A stretch of 64,000 nt of DNA from Neodiprion pinetum. Taxonomy: Eukaryota; Arthropoda; Insecta; Hymenoptera; Diprionidae. Both the position numbers and the translations under genes were made by a program. Shown here piece after piece: positions 1-12,608 of this stretch (within the stretch, counting starts at the first letter, position 1; every line of letters begins with the position of its first letter). The stretch spans positions 33,973,026-34,037,025 of the forward strand of contig NC_060234.1 of NCBI RefSeq assembly GCF_021155775.2. The letters are read 5' to 3'. A model generated the notes under the pieces. That model was not told where the DNA came from and searched no databases. It saw only the letters and a list, made by a program, of their open reading frames with translations.

Positions 1-760
1 ATTGACGGTCGTTCGATGAAGCCGATCCAAGCCCAAGGTGAACCCTGTTGAACGCGGCAACGGGACCAAGGTGTTTGTTCTTCTCGCGCACACCCGTCCC
101 ATGCTCAACAATCCAATGCTGCAGCGCAAGTGCAGTTCGGTGAAACTGATCATCTCGAGTGCAGCGGAGCGAGACGAGGACAGTGCAGTCCTCTGTTAAT
201 GCCGAGAGTTCAGACTAATTCTGCTAACCTGTCCGAGTTCTGTCAAGGTACTCAGGCCAGTTCCCACGATGTATTCGAGCCGGGAAATTAGACGTACCTT
301 GCAGCGTTAAGGCTGGTAGAGACGTATCCACGTATAACAGATATCTATTTTATGCTGCGTAAGAAAGAGTGTCTCGTGACGCGGTGATGACTCGATGAAA
401 TTTTCGAGGTCTTCGGAAATATCATCGGGCGTATTACTCCGCACTGCCGATGATCGTTATACGGCAAAGCAGCCGTGGAGATTTCCAGTACCCGATCGCA
501 CAGTGGAAATCGATAACGATCAAACTCGGCTCAATTCGGGGATCGATGACGAACGGAAGAAATGTCAAATTCAGGGCACGAAATAATTTTCCTATACCTC
601 TTGAACTGGAAACGCAACGCGCAGCCCCCATAGTCGGTCATTAGCGACATTCCGGATCGGCTGACTCATCAGCCGTATACCTACCTCTTATCCTCGACAA
701 CTCTACATAACTCGAAGCGCAAGTTTGCAGTCATTCCTCGTACCCTCTCTTTGCGCTTTC
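1..760. other. Non-coding, nothing recognised
   Basis: The longest frame is 65 codons. A consensus donor (TCAAG|GTACTC) at 247/248 could end an exon lying at or left of the window edge, but no other support exists. Confidence 0.5.
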
Positions 761-781
761 TATCTCTCTCCCTCTCCCTCT

Positions 782-828
<47 letters not shown>

Positions 829-856
829 TCCCTCTCTCTCTCTCTCCTTCTCCGTC
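761..856. repeat. CT-rich microsatellite (~96 bp)
   Basis: A (TC)n run with scattered CCC and TAT interruptions. It generates the Ser/Leu-repeat reading frames across it, which are not genes. Confidence 0.95.
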
Positions 857-3800
857 CCTCTCGCTTCGCCTCGATATACCCACCACGTACGCATACATAT
901 TTATATAGATGTAATTATGCGTTACACGCGCACGTAACTACCGGCGTGTTCTGTTATACGCACACCGGCGCACCGTACGGTGTGGATGTCTTCACCCTCG
1001 CGGAATACGGATGTAATCCTGTAATTGCGAAGCGTAAGAAAATGGCGTGCATACATTGTACGGATAATACGTTCGAGCGAATCTCAAATCATCGGGTAAA
1101 ATTGATAAACAATTCGGCGACCCGCACTGCAGGAGAACGCGACACTTGCGCGCTGCAGTGCGTTGCACGTTTGTTGCTCTCGCATGTTACAAGTACACAC
1201 CTACATGTAAAAGGTAGCAGGTTTACTGTTATGCATTTCGTGATGTTATTGGACTGCGAAGGAAATAACAGGATACGCACTGTCCCATAAACATCCTACC
1301 GACTGACTGACGCGGCATCTTCGTCAGCCTTATTCTCGCGTTCCGTTCTCTCCTCGCCGGTGTTGTTTGTCAGCGGTGTGTGCCTCGTTATCGACCACAA
1401 GCCGACGCGGGCGGTCGACCAGACGGATGGACAGTGCGTTGCGGAGCGCAAATGCTAGCTTCCCGAACAGAGGGAAAACTAGTACAACCCGTAATCGCTA
1501 CCTGGACTCTTGCGCCGCAGATAACGAGCCCGTTGGGGGCGCCGACGCAAACTCGATACCGCCGCCCGAACCGGACCTTCTCTATCTCGGAATACGACTA
1601 ACGCGTCGAAATTTTACTTCAATTAGTGCTGAAAAACACGAGCGTGGATCCGGAGGCTGCTAGAGAAAGGTCTTGAAACTAATATTCAAGGTCGAGAGTT
1701 TGCGTCGCATCGATACGCGCCGGTCCAAAATCTTCCCAAAAGTCATCCCTGCAGCCTCACGACGACCGTGAAGAAAAGTTACCGAACAGCGGGGCGTACT
1801 GATCGGTTTGATAGCCCGACCGTTTCAGAGACGGAAATCTCAGCTTGTCAACGAATCGTTCGGAACGTTTCTGGGTAAAATGGAAAAGACTGTGACGGTA
1901 AAAAAAATTGGAAATCTCGAATGACGATATAACGTAATATATCGTATTATTGATTGTCTCAAGTAGCGCGCGAACCGGTCTCTGAATACGGCTGATGTAC
2001 CCACTCGAAGAGGGAGGATGAGTGGACGCAGATTAAATTCAACTCGTGGTAAATGTCAAACTCGGATGACCCCCTTTTCCTCGGTGTCGTCGTCCCAGCT
2101 CGGTCGCCCCCGCAACGGAACGGAACGACGCAAGCGAACAATGTAGCGCCAGGGTTCGGTTAAGCCTTGGGGGGGTGGGTCCATGGCTCGATGGGATAGA
2201 TGCTAGTCAGTTAGCGTCATCATCATTATTATTACACGAGGCATTAGAGGGATGCTGGCACATGACATTTGGCTGGCTGGCATTTAGCGCTTTTTAGGGG
2301 CCCCCGCAGCGACCTCGGCCGCCCGCTCCCAGCCCATCCAATTTCCTATCTCGTCCCGTTTCGTCACGCGGTATCCTATTATTAAGAGAGATGATCATCT
2401 CCCGCCTTCCGGACGACGCGAGCTTGTCGGCAGCCCCTGTGTGCTCTTCCCACGTCCCGGTGAACGCGGTGAAACACGAGATGTCACCGTGGTGGCAACA
2501 CGAGTCAAATATTTACCATTGTCAAACTAATGCACGATCGCGTTCCTTTTCGTCCCTCACCCTCTGGACCCGGAGCTTACCGCGCGTGACACGCGTATCC
2601 CGTCTCTGTCGCTGCACGACGGCATTACATTATCGATGTATCGGGCTTCCGGCAACGACGCCTTCTGGGTTTCGTCGCTCCCGAGTCCCGCGTCGCGCGT
2701 ATACCGAACGCGGGCGGCTATGCCTCTGCAATACGAATACGAATGCGGATCGCTCTGGAATTCGGCACGATTTCTCATCACGTCGAAATCTGTCGCGATG
2801 CGGTGAAAGTTACCCGTCAATCGTGACCGCCTCGAGCGGAAGGACCGACCGACGAAGAGAGACGCCCCTCTTTCATCGTTCGCCGATTAAGGGCACGGTT
2901 ACAATTCCGCTGCATGCGCCGTGTGTCCGATCACCTTCTGTCCTCCACCGTAATCGGATTGCAATTCCGATTTCCCAACACCATCGAGACACTTATTTTT
3001 CACAATTCCCTTTCCGTTAATGCCACCGGCCGCTCTTCTCTGTGCTGCGAAATATCTTATATATAAAATATCTATACCTACGGTCTCGCGTCAGGCCTGA
3101 TCGCTCGTATCAACCGTTTGCTAGTCACGCCCCTTCGTCGCGGTGACCGTTTCTTACATCGAGGACACAACGTTACAACGCGCCTGCACAGTGTGGTTAC
3201 CACGCATCCTTTTATCGTTCCAGATCACGACAATGTGTGTACGATGATGCAGCCTGTGCATAGGTGTGACTTTATGCCCGGATACCTCGCTTCTGGGCTG
3301 TGGTGACGATAGTAATAATAATAACGTCAACAACGGTAATAATCATGATAATAAACGGGCATTATTACGCGCCGCGGCCGAGGGGAAAAGACTTATCACA
3401 TCTCGAGGCTGAGGCAGATGACGCCGAAGGAAGATACAGCTGCTCCTGCACCGCACCTCGTTGCACGAATCCGAGAGGCGAAACTCAACTCTCCGAGGAG
3501 CACGTCATCGTCCACGCGAACGCAGCTTGACGCGGCACGCGCGCCAGACGCCGCTGATGTCCAAGTGTGAAGGGGTGTACCAAAAACGAGGTAGGTATGT
3601 ATCTCGCTTTTTTATTCCCGTTTTCTTCCCTGTTCACCGACGCTCGACGAAAACTTGCCCAGCTTTTGCCTTGTGTTCCGCACTACTCGCTTGTAATCAC
3701 AGCATAGTACCGTGTATCGGCTGACTTCCATCACGGCAGAGTCAAAGTTCAGTGAAAATTTAGAAAGTCTATCTTTCGAAGCTGACTGTATTTGTAGAAA

Positions 3801-4088
3801 CCTTATCGTAATAACGTGTATATCCTAGGTTGACTTGTATGTTGGGCGTTTTCCATTCTTCTTATACGTTCACTTTTCAAACGCCCTTGAGAATCTCACT
3901 CACGAACTACAGATAGTTCTGTCATAAGTTTGTATCCGTACGTACTTGCATACCTGGAAATACGGAAACCTACCAAACAGTCGCATCGGGAAGCATTTAA
4001 TTTCATTTCGTGCTCGCATTAAAATTCATGATCACGAAATCGTGGAGTCAAGATTTCATCACATTTCCGATCCTGCTTTCATTTTCGG
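857..4088. other. Non-coding stretch
   Basis: There is a 209-codon Arg/Ser-rich frame at 2391-3020 with an open frame opposite it, judged to be chance. Short AT-rich trinucleotide patches (TCATTATTA near 2220, AATAATAAT near 3312) are present. I see no RNA gene or repeat family. Confidence 0.55.
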
Positions 4089-4122
4089 CACACACACACA
4101 CATATATATATATATATGTATA
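4089..4122. repeat. Compound (CA)n(TA)n microsatellite
   Basis: About seven CA units run straight into about seven TA units, then GTATA. Confidence 0.9.
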
Positions 4123-7100
4123 GCGTTCAGCTGCTCTCGGCGTCCGCCTCAAGGAATCGGTAAAAGTGGCTAGCTGATCACAGATTCCTCCCTCGATTAT
4201 AATACGAGCAATCAAGCATTTGAGGAAATTCCAGCGATGCCACGCAATTGTACCTCGATGGCAGTTGCTGGATGTGGATGGGAAAAAAATCACCTGGTAC
4301 GTAGGGTGGAGAAAAAGACACGCGTCTCTCAGTTTTTCCGTATAACTGTCACCTTTGCTCCGAGTAAAAGGAAGCGAAAGGAGGATAAATAGAAGGAGGA
4401 AGAGGACCAGGTCACCGGCACGTGCGAGCTGTCGGCCCGCGCGACTCTTTAGGCAGGTGCCATTGAACGCTGAGCAGCGTGTGTGTCCTTATACGAAGAG
4501 GCCGATGTCGGTGTGGAGGTAAGTTCGTTGCCCACGCGCGTTGCATCGGGCACCTATACGTACATTGCATACAACTGACGCCGAGAGCGAGCTACTGCGG
4601 CGGACAAGACGGTGTGCGGGATCGAGACGTACCGACCAACAGACGCTGAAGATCTCGCGCTCGTCTCTCCACCCGAACGGCGCAAGGTGCGTCCGTACCA
4701 GATGGAGGCAGCAGCAGCTGTTACGTCGCGCTGTTCGGCGCGTGCCATCGGGTATAGAGAGACAAAAAATAAAGGAAAAGAAACGGGGAGTAAATGAAAA
4801 TGAAAAAAAGAAACACACGTAGGTACTCTCGCTGTGTGTGGAGGAAAAAATTTACAATGTACCGGTCTATACTCGGATGCGCACATGCGTGTGTAACGCA
4901 CGGGTGTATGGATAAGTTTTCAGTTCGGTGCGAGGTACGGAGACCGTGCACTTTGTTCGACGAGCAATGTCTCAACCGATCCATGGATAGGAAAGCTGGC
5001 GCAATGAACCAGTGTCCAGTCACGAGCTCTTCAAGAAGCCGAAGACACAGGTGTCTGAGGTGAATTTCATCACAGCTTCGCATTGTTGAGATTTGTCAGA
5101 ATCGCAGGAACTTGATCGAAACCAACCAATGTCGAAGGGTTGGAATTCCAACGGGCCTGGTTCAGATCCCAAGGTGACGTGGAAGAGAAGGCTCAGAAAA
5201 ATATCCACCGATCGGAGGAGGACCGAACAGAAGCCTTTGTCTCGCGGATGTAAGAATTTCTTCGACGGCGTTGAATCGATCGGTGGGCGTAAGTTCTGAC
5301 CAAATTTGGCGTATGCATATGCATATATATATATCTATATGTATAAGCACGTAAGCTTTCCGAATGATAAAACTCGTCCGAGGATATATAGCGAAGCGAG
5401 GGAGGACTATGAGCTGTTAGGCGTTGATTCTTTTTTAGTATACGCATGTCTATGAGGGCAAATTACCGGCGCGTTCCGAATCGATATGCAGACGCTACGA
5501 GGGAGACAAGGCGGAGGAAAGCCAATTTCAAAGTCTTTGCCCTCGATCTCCACCTGGTGTTATTATACGGCAGGGTGTAACGTGTACGCAGTCGCAACGC
5601 GCGTCGTGCATCGGATCGCACATGTGTGTTCGTCTGGAGCTCAACCGCCGCTATCCGCATCGACGACAACGACGACGAGGACGACTTTATCTCCTCCTCC
5701 ATCGGCTCGGGGCCCGAATTCTCTCCTGCACCTTCGATCTCCCGGCTCTCCGAGCTAGGTATAAGCCGGCGTCCGCAGGCTCATCCGCAACGCGAGCCGA
5801 TCAAGGGCAGCGCCCTGCGTCGCCGGCTACTTCAGGGAGTGGCTGCACGGATGCGGTTTGCGTGCAGCCCGCCGCCGGCAGCATCTGCCTCTCGCGTTTT
5901 TCGACCCCACCAGAGATTGAGAAGCTCGCCGGGACCGGCGTCCACTCTGGTCGTGCCACCTATATCCCGCAACGAAAGCTTATGTAACGAGAATAAACAG
6001 GGTAATAATAATCTCCACACCCCTGCCACGCCGAACGACCGTGCCTACGACTACTATACGCTTCGCCCGCCAGCTCGGATTAATTATCTAATGCCACGAC
6101 AACATCTGTCATCGAACGCCGGGACGAGCAGGGCGCAGCTTTTGGCCAGTCATCATCCCACCCGTCCTAACTTCATCGTCCAGCTTCTGACTTTTCAGCA
6201 ACAGCGTTGCGTAGGGTGCAACCAGGGTATAATAAGAGGAGCACGATGGCTGCTGGGCTGTGGCTTTGGGGTCTTATCGTACAAGCGTTTCGAACGGTAG
6301 GTACATTGTTGTACCAGACGTCACTGCGGACAATCGAATAAATTTGGACTTTGGAAATATACTCGATTCGTCTGTTTATCCCGTAGAATTGTCGAAATCG
6401 AATTATAAGGACAAATGCCTTTACCTTCCGTACACCGTTATCCTGTAATATCGAAAATGTGAATATTTCAACCATCGCGAGAAAAGATAAGATTTAAATG
6501 AAACAGATATATCGTTACTTCACCCATAATAAAGTTCACCATCTCGGTTCATTATCGTGCGCATACGTAATCAAAGCTTATCGATCGTGGTGCACGGTCC
6601 ATGACGTAGCCTTGCGGTATAACAGTTCGAATCGGGTCGAAGCAGAGAGAATCTGCAAAGCTGCGGAGAGTCAAGTATAGAGCAACGAGATTGTGTAGAA
6701 TGGTCACATGTGCGCGTGTACGTATTCGAAAACATTGATAGTGGAACCGCCGCGCTGTGTTAAAGAGATTGGCTGCAACGGTCAGTTACACGCGCATACA
6801 CGCATACATGCATACGTATGTGAGCCCAAGAAAGCCCATCGAGGGTGTAACAAGATACTTTCTGTAAACGATCGCGTCAATTATAATAAGTAATTACATG
6901 CGCGTGTCCGGCGATATTACAATGCGCATGGCGAGTATGAAGTCTAATAATAAACAAAGAACTTCCTTTTTTCGAACAGTCGTAACGAGGCGAAACCTCA
7001 AGAAGGGACCCGAATCTCGGGTTCGCGGTTACTAACTTCAGCCTTGTCGCAATAAGTCCGTTCTAGTCCGACCACCTATTCCGATAACGCTCGGTAAGAT

Positions 7101-7312
7101 TTGCCGGATAATTAATCGAGCAAACAAACTTTGGCCCAATGTGATAGGCGAGGCGAGGTGCGGCGGGGGGCGCAAGACGACGGCGGCGGCGGTAGATCAA
7201 CGAATTTGCAACATTCTCACGTGCATCCTGTCCCGAGGTCCGAGCGCTCTCTAACGCTGTACATACTTGGTCGTCTTTGCCATTAGACCGGCTCGCTGAA
7301 GAGGCGAGACCA
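4123..7312. other. Non-coding stretch with two weak exon candidates
   Basis: At 5108-5288 a 60-codon open stretch lies between CGCAG and a perfect GTAAGT donor. From 5581 to 6300 a frame is open that includes an acidic run (IDDNDDEDDF). Neither resembles a protein I know, and neither has a clear partner exon. Everything else looks featureless. Confidence 0.45.
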
Positions 7313-7337
7313 GAGGAGGAGGAGGAGGAGGAGGAGG
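7313..7337. repeat. (GAG)n trinucleotide repeat
   Basis: Eight uninterrupted GAG/GGA units. They give poly-Glu or poly-Pro/Ser in chance frames. Confidence 0.9.
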
Positions 7338-10300
7338 GTGGTGAGATCGACCTTTCGGTACCGTTAACTTCGGTCTTGATTGCCCGTCTGGAACTAGCCT
7401 CGACAAGACCGCCCGTCCGAACCAAAGGATCAAAGATCAGCTCCGGTTCGGTTCTATTTGATTCTTCGCCGCGGCTCCGAGAGCTCGTTCCTTCGTTCGT
7501 TCGTTACGCCATCTCGACCGGGCTCCAGGCGAGCAGGTGCGCGACGATGCTGCCCCGGGCGACGAACAGCTGCCCCGATGCAGGCGCACGCGCCAACCGC
7601 ACCCACGATTCCGCTACATCGTAACCCATCCGATAAAACGGCGTATCCTTTTCAACGGTCGACACTAGGTGCTCCGTTATCGAATCAGGTCGACTTAATG
7701 AAAATCCAATATTCTCCACGACGCGCTCGTCTCCCGGTGACTGATCTTTTCTCGCGTGATCTCTGATCGCACCGAGAGTTGAAATTTCGCACTTTTTGCC
7801 TCTCGCAATTCCCCCGTCTGCGGTCTTTCGCTATTCCGTCATGCTATTTTCGCACTTCCAAACATCCCGGACTATATGGCCATGGTATTATCTATCGGGG
7901 TCGTCTCGTTTGCTGTGTGTAACTTTCATATCAATAGAAGCGGTCAAGTTTAAACATTCGTGGTCATCTTAACTATTTGTACATCCAAACACGACGATAG
8001 GACTCCAGACGGAGTTTGTTGGGCCGCGGGATTTCACACGAAAGGAAAATAATAAATCAACTATTTTCACAAGAAAATGTGATCGGTTCTATACCGTGCA
8101 GCTGATACGAAAAATCAATAAGTGCTTAGAACAAAAACAGCTGGCTTCCTACATCGTGAAATTTAGCGCAGTATCTTGACTTAAGAAATGGTTTTGAGAT
8201 AAGCGATCTTGCTGTCCACGCTATCAGCGACGTTTAGCCCGTGACTAACCGCGCTCACTTGGAGTGTACGTGTATAGGCGAGCAGCGCAGCATCTACATC
8301 ATCGTCGACGGTTACCTGCTCGTCGTTGCTGTGATTCCGAGAAACGCGATTGGGGGAAACGCGTATGCGAACTTCGAACAGACTTCGTCCCTGCATGCCC
8401 GCGATTCTTAGATACCGGCTAATCGATACGTCAGGGTCCGCCTTTCCAGGGTGACGAAGAGGAGCCTGTTATGAAGTATTTTTCGACTTCGGGTGAGATC
8501 ATTTATTTGTTCGCCCTGGTCCAATTACACGCCGCGGCAGTAAATAAGTTAAACACGTACATCTCGGGATGAGTCAACTCTGGAAAGTCGGGAGAATGCT
8601 AAAGCTGGTCACTGCGAAAACTCGATCTCTGAACCAACGAAAACATCGGCAACGCGAAGGAAGGAGTCGGATTTATGATAATCATTCGGCATCAGCGTTG
8701 AATTGGCGAGGGCGTGTGGAATGATCGACGAGGCTGGATCTGTCACTCATGATTGAAATTGAAGGCTACGACGCTCGATATAAGAAACTTCGGCAAATCG
8801 TACTTTCTAAGAAATATGTAATTCTACGAAAAAATATTTGAAAGCCCGTACCTACTTAGATTGATATGTGGGAAATTTCACCAATTACAGGCAAACGACC
8901 AGACCGCAAAATTGCGATGTGGCTGCAATTTGACTTTATTATCGGGCATACTAAGGCATGAATATTTTCCTAATCTTACACCTCTGGCCCTAACCGTTTA
9001 CGAGAAACACGTCAATTCGTGTGGCCATCGAAACTAGCAGCTAGCAGGTCATTTCGTGTGAAAAAAAATAAGATTCATCGAAATACAAGTTTTATTTTTC
9101 AATATATTTGAAAAACTGTTTATTCGAGACAGCAAAAGAAAAGTTATTTCAATGATTTCGTCGAACAGCAAGGAATTTTCTCGTGGGAACCCCAGATTTT
9201 CGGAGTGGGATGATCTTGGGATAGCGTTTGAGTTAAATCTATGTATTTACACAATCGATCGGAAATCTATGAAAGGATGAACTTTACACTTGGGAAGATC
9301 CTCGATAACACTACGAATTAGATTTTTTTCGACAGCGGCGCGTAAGTACTAAAAATGTTGAGATAAAAATTGAATGGCAAAATGAGTCAAGAAGCTTCTT
9401 ACAAACAATTAAGCCTTGAGGTTGAAAATCGGGGTATAATCATACTTTGCTGGATCACTGATAACATATAAAAATTAAAATCAAATCAAAATTAGTATAC
9501 TTAATCTTTTACCGATAACGAGCGGAATTGCCCATACAATATACACGAGTCGAGTATAATTTAACAACTAATTAAAACGGAAATCCGTATTTTCCTCATT
9601 TGTTAAAGTGAACGCGAAAGCGATTTAAGAAAATTCATTCCGTTGTAGAGGGAATCTTGGATACCTACAGCTTTTTCCCGAAAGATAAGACGTTCACGAC
9701 ATTTTCTAATCCCACGTCACCATTTAAGGAATCGAAGAAATAAATGGTCGACTTTACGGAAATGCGCATCAACCAGGGCCTTATCCGGCTGGTAAGAAGA
9801 TGACACACAATCCCCCGAATCCCAAACCACAACCGCATCGTTTTTATGCAAGAAATGGTTGGAGGAAATTTGAAAAACGCATATTGCCATGGGTATTATA
9901 CGAGCGTGAAATCGGACCCTAAGTATCACGTAACCATCCTTGCAATCAGCGGCACACAAAAACCTCAATCGCGGAAGTTACGTTCGCGCATATTTTACCA
10001 CTCTAATAATTCCCCCGAATGACATTGCGCGGTGTCCCTTCAGGCCTTCATCTCCCTTCGTTCCAAGGACCCTTCGAGTCGCGAAGGGGCGTCGGGGTCG
10101 GCCTTTGCGTCGGCGTAAGCGTGGGATCCACTTGCCCATTGGTGGGCGAGGACCCAGATCTCACTGCGTTGGTCCAGATCAATTGAAGCCTCCTACTTGA
10201 TGAGCTGTAGTACTTGGGCTGAACAACCCCGTGATTCCTATTGGTCGACACGGAGGTAGAGTCGGATCTTTGCTTCATTCGCGGAGGGTTTTACGCGTGA

Positions 10301-11787
10301 ATAAGATAATTTATACCGTACAAATTATATTTAGCATAAAAAATTTATTCCGACAACATAAGGACGGAGCGTATAAAATCATATGTACCAAGTTTTACCA
10401 GATAAGGTTTATTTCTATTTCAGAAAAATATAGAACCGCTGGGTTATAATGGTTGCGGTTACTCCGTCAGTCATGCTCCGAACCCATGATCCCGGACGAG
10501 TGTACGTGTCGTCGATATGTTTACATACTCGACTAGCTCTCGGCACTCTGTAACAGCAGACTTAAATGTGATTATTTAAAGAGAGATACGTGTACGTTTC
10601 CACAAATATTCGTTCTTCACATTTCAAATACAATATTTAGGAATTTTCCCAACGCATCGGCTCACCGAGTCAACTGAGATTTCGATCAACTAGCAGCGTT
10701 CTTCGAAGATACCGTATACGTAGATTTCTTTCAATTACAATTTGATCGATTATTTTTCAAAATGCGATACTTATCAATCGCTGTACGCTGAGTATTTTTA
10801 AACATCACCACTACGATGCCTCCATTTTAGCGTTGTAATTGGTTCTTAATCTGTCGATTCGAACGGCAATCGAAAATTCTCGGAACACAATGATGCCATA
10901 CTCAGTCAGCATCTTTCAGAGAACTTGAGCGGCGCCTGATAAGCTCGAAGTTGGAATATACGCCTCGTCTTTTAATGGGTTGATTATTGTAGATCCGGCA
11001 TTCTGGTAACGATGACTAACGATTAAGGTTTCTTATATAGATAAATAATACGATTGACCTTAACAGTCGGTTTTTCGAAGCGAGAAAATGTCTACATGTG
11101 GCGAGTGCAATCGCGATAAGAGATTTAACTCCGGTGATCAGGCAATTTTTCGGTTATCACGGCTGACGCAACGCACCTGTATAATGATGAAACTTGTTAC
11201 TCAAAGTTTGGCGAGCTAGTTTACGGTGATACTCGATACGCATCTGCAGGCCAACTACGTGATCGATAATAACTATTATCAAGGTCATACAGACGCCACA
11301 CGTGCCGATTTTTCCCTGTAGAAAGAGATCTTGAAACGATTTAGATCACCTTAGAATGAATAGTCGAAAGAAAAATAGTCAGAAATACGATTGCGTACCG
11401 AACCGTCGAATGGATGATTTTGTATGAACAATGTGTCTGTTTCAGAATGTTGTGTTCAGTTATATAAATACGTACTCCTAACATATCTATCTAACATCGG
11501 CTATTTCAAGCGTTTCAATAACAACGAAAACGCCGTTGCCTCGGTGGATTCATATTTGATTCTTTTCGTACTTCCTCGTTGATCTCGGTCTTCGTCATAA
11601 TTCAAACGCCCATTCTGGTGTCCAAACATGAGAAACTAGGCAGGAACGCGTCGAAAACAAGCACAACGTGTTTCATCTGCATATCAGTCGCAGTTGCTCG
11701 GACAGAGGCGAGAGGCATAGCCAGACGTTGCGAAGCGGACCGATAAGACGGGGACCGTCTGTCGTTATCTGCAAGCCACATTTCTCC
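7338..11787. other. Non-coding stretch
   Basis: This is GC-moderate to about 8.7 kb and clearly AT-rich from about 8.8 to 11.6 kb. No frame exceeds 120 codons. I see no inverted-repeat ends or coding signature. Confidence 0.6.
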
Positions 11788-11812
11788 ACTCCTCCTCCTC
11801 CTCCTCCTCCTC
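11788..11812. repeat. (CTC)n trinucleotide repeat
   Basis: Eight CTC units, the opposite-strand equivalent of the repeat at 7313. Confidence 0.9.
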
Positions 11813-12453
11813 GGTTCACGTAGATCCGGAAACCTGATGAAGTTGGGTATAGACGTATACGAGAGTCGGCCGCGAGTATGGCTAAAAATATGCGTAGGGA
11901 AAACAACGCGGAGATCGAAAGGCTGCGGTGACCCCCCCATTTTCCTCGTGCGCACTTTCCTCGATGAAAAACGAGTCGAGAAGAGCACCGCTACAATAGA
12001 AGCTAAGAGCGCACGAAGAGAGGCAAAAAGTTGTTCGCACGCGAGCTTCGAAGTCTAGGTGGCCAAGATTGGGGGATGTCACGAGCTTCGGGGCAGGCGT
12101 TATTATGCGTATTATCTTGGCAAGGTATTCGAAGATGAATTTTCTTCCTACGCTTGACAGCTCGGCCAGCTCTGCATCAACGAGAGTACAACCGTCCTCC
12201 GAAACGGTGAGCTCGCGAAGTTTGCTATCGGTGATGGGGTGAAATGGATTTCTGGTCTCGGAAGGCGAAGGGGTGCGATTGATTCCCGGCGGGACGGGAA
12301 TACCACCCCCCGGGTCATCAATCCTGCCGAATAAACGGTCAAAGTGATTTTCTGTTGTGGCGAGGATCGCGATGGCAACGAGCCCCGTCTCCCTGGCGAC
12401 GAGGCTCGCTCATTCGGGGTCTAATTCACGGACACCGGGACGGGGGTGGACGG

Positions 12454-12479
12454 TCAGAGGGACAGAGGGACAGAGGGAC
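12454..12479. repeat. 8-bp minisatellite (CAGAGGGA)3
   Basis: Three perfect head-to-tail copies of an 8-bp unit just before the GA microsatellite. Confidence 0.8.
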
Positions 12480-12543
12480 GCGAACGCCTCTGCACCGTTT
12501 GGGGGACGAGATAGCGCTACCGAGGGGCAGGTGAGAGGAACGG

Positions 12544-12608
12544 GGAGAGAGGAGAGACAGAGAGAGAGAGAAAGAGAGAGCGAGAGAGAGAGAGAGAGAG
12601 GGAGAGGA
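12544..12608. repeat. (GA)n microsatellite
   Basis: About 65 bp of GA/AG with a few interruptions. GA tracts of this kind can bind GAGA-type factors. Confidence 0.9.

Noticed and set aside
725..1290. Ser/Leu-repeat frames over the CT microsatellite
   Set aside because: Direct product of the dinucleotide repeat, not a gene.
5581..6300. Long + strand frame with acidic run IDDNDDEDDF
   Set aside because: It opens with GTG rather than ATG in the part that looks protein-like, lacks a good acceptor, and the second half is low-complexity. The acidic run comes from a CGA-type trinucleotide repeat.
8494..8504. TGAGATCATTT, the first 11 bases of the bantam microRNA as I recall it
   Set aside because: The following bases do not match and there is no opposing arm to form a precursor hairpin.
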